From the NCBI GenBank assembly GCA_947074165.1, contig CAMTOT010000172.1:1-6472 (forward strand): a DNA stretch of 6,472 nucleotides, written 5' to 3'. How positions within the stretch are numbered: the stretch's first letter is position 1; every line of letters begins with the position of its first letter. The position numbers and the translations under genes were made by a program. This document shows positions 6,126 to 6,472 of the stretch, in pieces. Source of the stretch: an uncultured Bacteroidales bacterium (GTDB lineage Bacteria > Bacteroidota > Bacteroidia > Bacteroidales > JAUNSR01). A model generated the notes under the pieces. It saw nothing but the letters and a program-made list of their open reading frames with translations, did no database searches and was not told the DNA's origin.

Positions 6126-6472
6126 ATGGCTTTATTTGAAAGTTACGATCGCCGTATCGCGCAAATCAACGCAGTGTTGAACAGCTACGGTATCAAAGAT
6201 ATCGACGAGGCAAAAGCAATCTGCGACGCTAAAGGTATCGATCCATATAAAACATGTGAAGAAACTCAGCCAATCTGTTTCGAGAACGCGAAATGGGCTT
6301 ACGTTGTTGGTGCTGCTATCGCAATCAAAAAAGGATGCGTAAACGCTGCTGACGCTGCTGAGGCAATCGGTGAAGGTCTACAGGCATTCTGTATCGCAGG
6401 ATCTGTAGCTGACGATCGTAAAGTAGGTATCGGTCACGGTAACCTTGCTGCTCGTCTTCTTCGCGAAGAAAC
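6126..6472 (+). CDS. GGGtGRT family protein, N-terminal part (runs off the window)
   Basis: First 115 codons of a protein I recognise as the GGGtGRT family (about 330 residues, function unknown, named after a glycine-rich motif near the C-terminus that is outside this window). Visible landmarks are MALFESYDRRIAQINAVLNS at the start, QPICFENAKWAYVVGAAIA (48-66), ADAAEAIGEGLQAFCIAGSV (75-94) and DDRKVGIGHGNLAARLL (96-112). Five cysteines (33, 44, 51, 71, 89) occur in this fragment. The ATG at 6126 is preceded by an A-rich leader, as usual in the phylum. The family is often next to a NifU-like scaffold gene, as here, suggesting an Fe-S related role that is not established. Favoured codons (GGT, CGT, ATC, GCT) point to strong expression. 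The frame is open to the window edge with no sign of damage. Confidence 0.88.
   Translation, partial: MALFESYDRRIAQINAVLNSYGIKDIDEAKAICDAKGIDPYKTCEETQPICFENAKWAYVVGAAIAIKKGCVNAADAAEAIGEGLQAFCIAGSVADDRKVGIGHGNLAARLLREE

Overview
The window is the left end of an assembled contig from a Bacteroidota genome, most likely a Bacteroidales member. The case rests on three things: Bacteroides-type promoters (-33 TTTG, -7 TAnnTTTG) with A-rich leaders and no Shine-Dalgarno sequence before the starts; a long PPi-dependent phosphofructokinase; and a NifU-like scaffold followed by a GGGtGRT-family gene, a pairing I know from Bacteroidales. The first 48 bases are not genomic. They are an Illumina P5/TruSeq adapter with its index, left on the contig end.

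Layout. Minus strand, 3011 down to 49: a three-gene operon of a radical SAM protein, a lipoprotein cyclophilin-type peptidyl-prolyl isomerase and an M16 zinc peptidase. Each junction is a 4-base ATGA stop/start overlap. The M16 gene is cut by the contig end, and its apparent stop codon is built partly from adapter bases. Minus strand, 4788 down to 3145: a monocistronic PPi-phosphofructokinase with a likely promoter at 4886-4916 and an intrinsic terminator at 3061-3099. Positions 4789-5145 are an AT-rich divergent intergenic region holding both outward promoters. Plus strand, 5052 to the end: a well-formed promoter, a 230-residue NifU/IscU-like Fe-S scaffold, a 64-residue two-helix membrane protein overlapping its 3' end, a short spacer with tandem small hairpins, and the first 115 codons of a GGGtGRT-family protein that runs off the right edge.

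How the genes work together. PPi-phosphofructokinase is the reversible glycolytic step at fructose 6-phosphate. The plus-strand cassette looks like an Fe-S related unit of unknown purpose and is the part most likely to hide undescribed biology. In the minus-strand operon, a cell-envelope foldase and a probably cytoplasmic protease are translationally coupled to a radical SAM enzyme of unknown substrate. No mobile elements, CRISPR arrays, tRNAs or rRNAs were seen.
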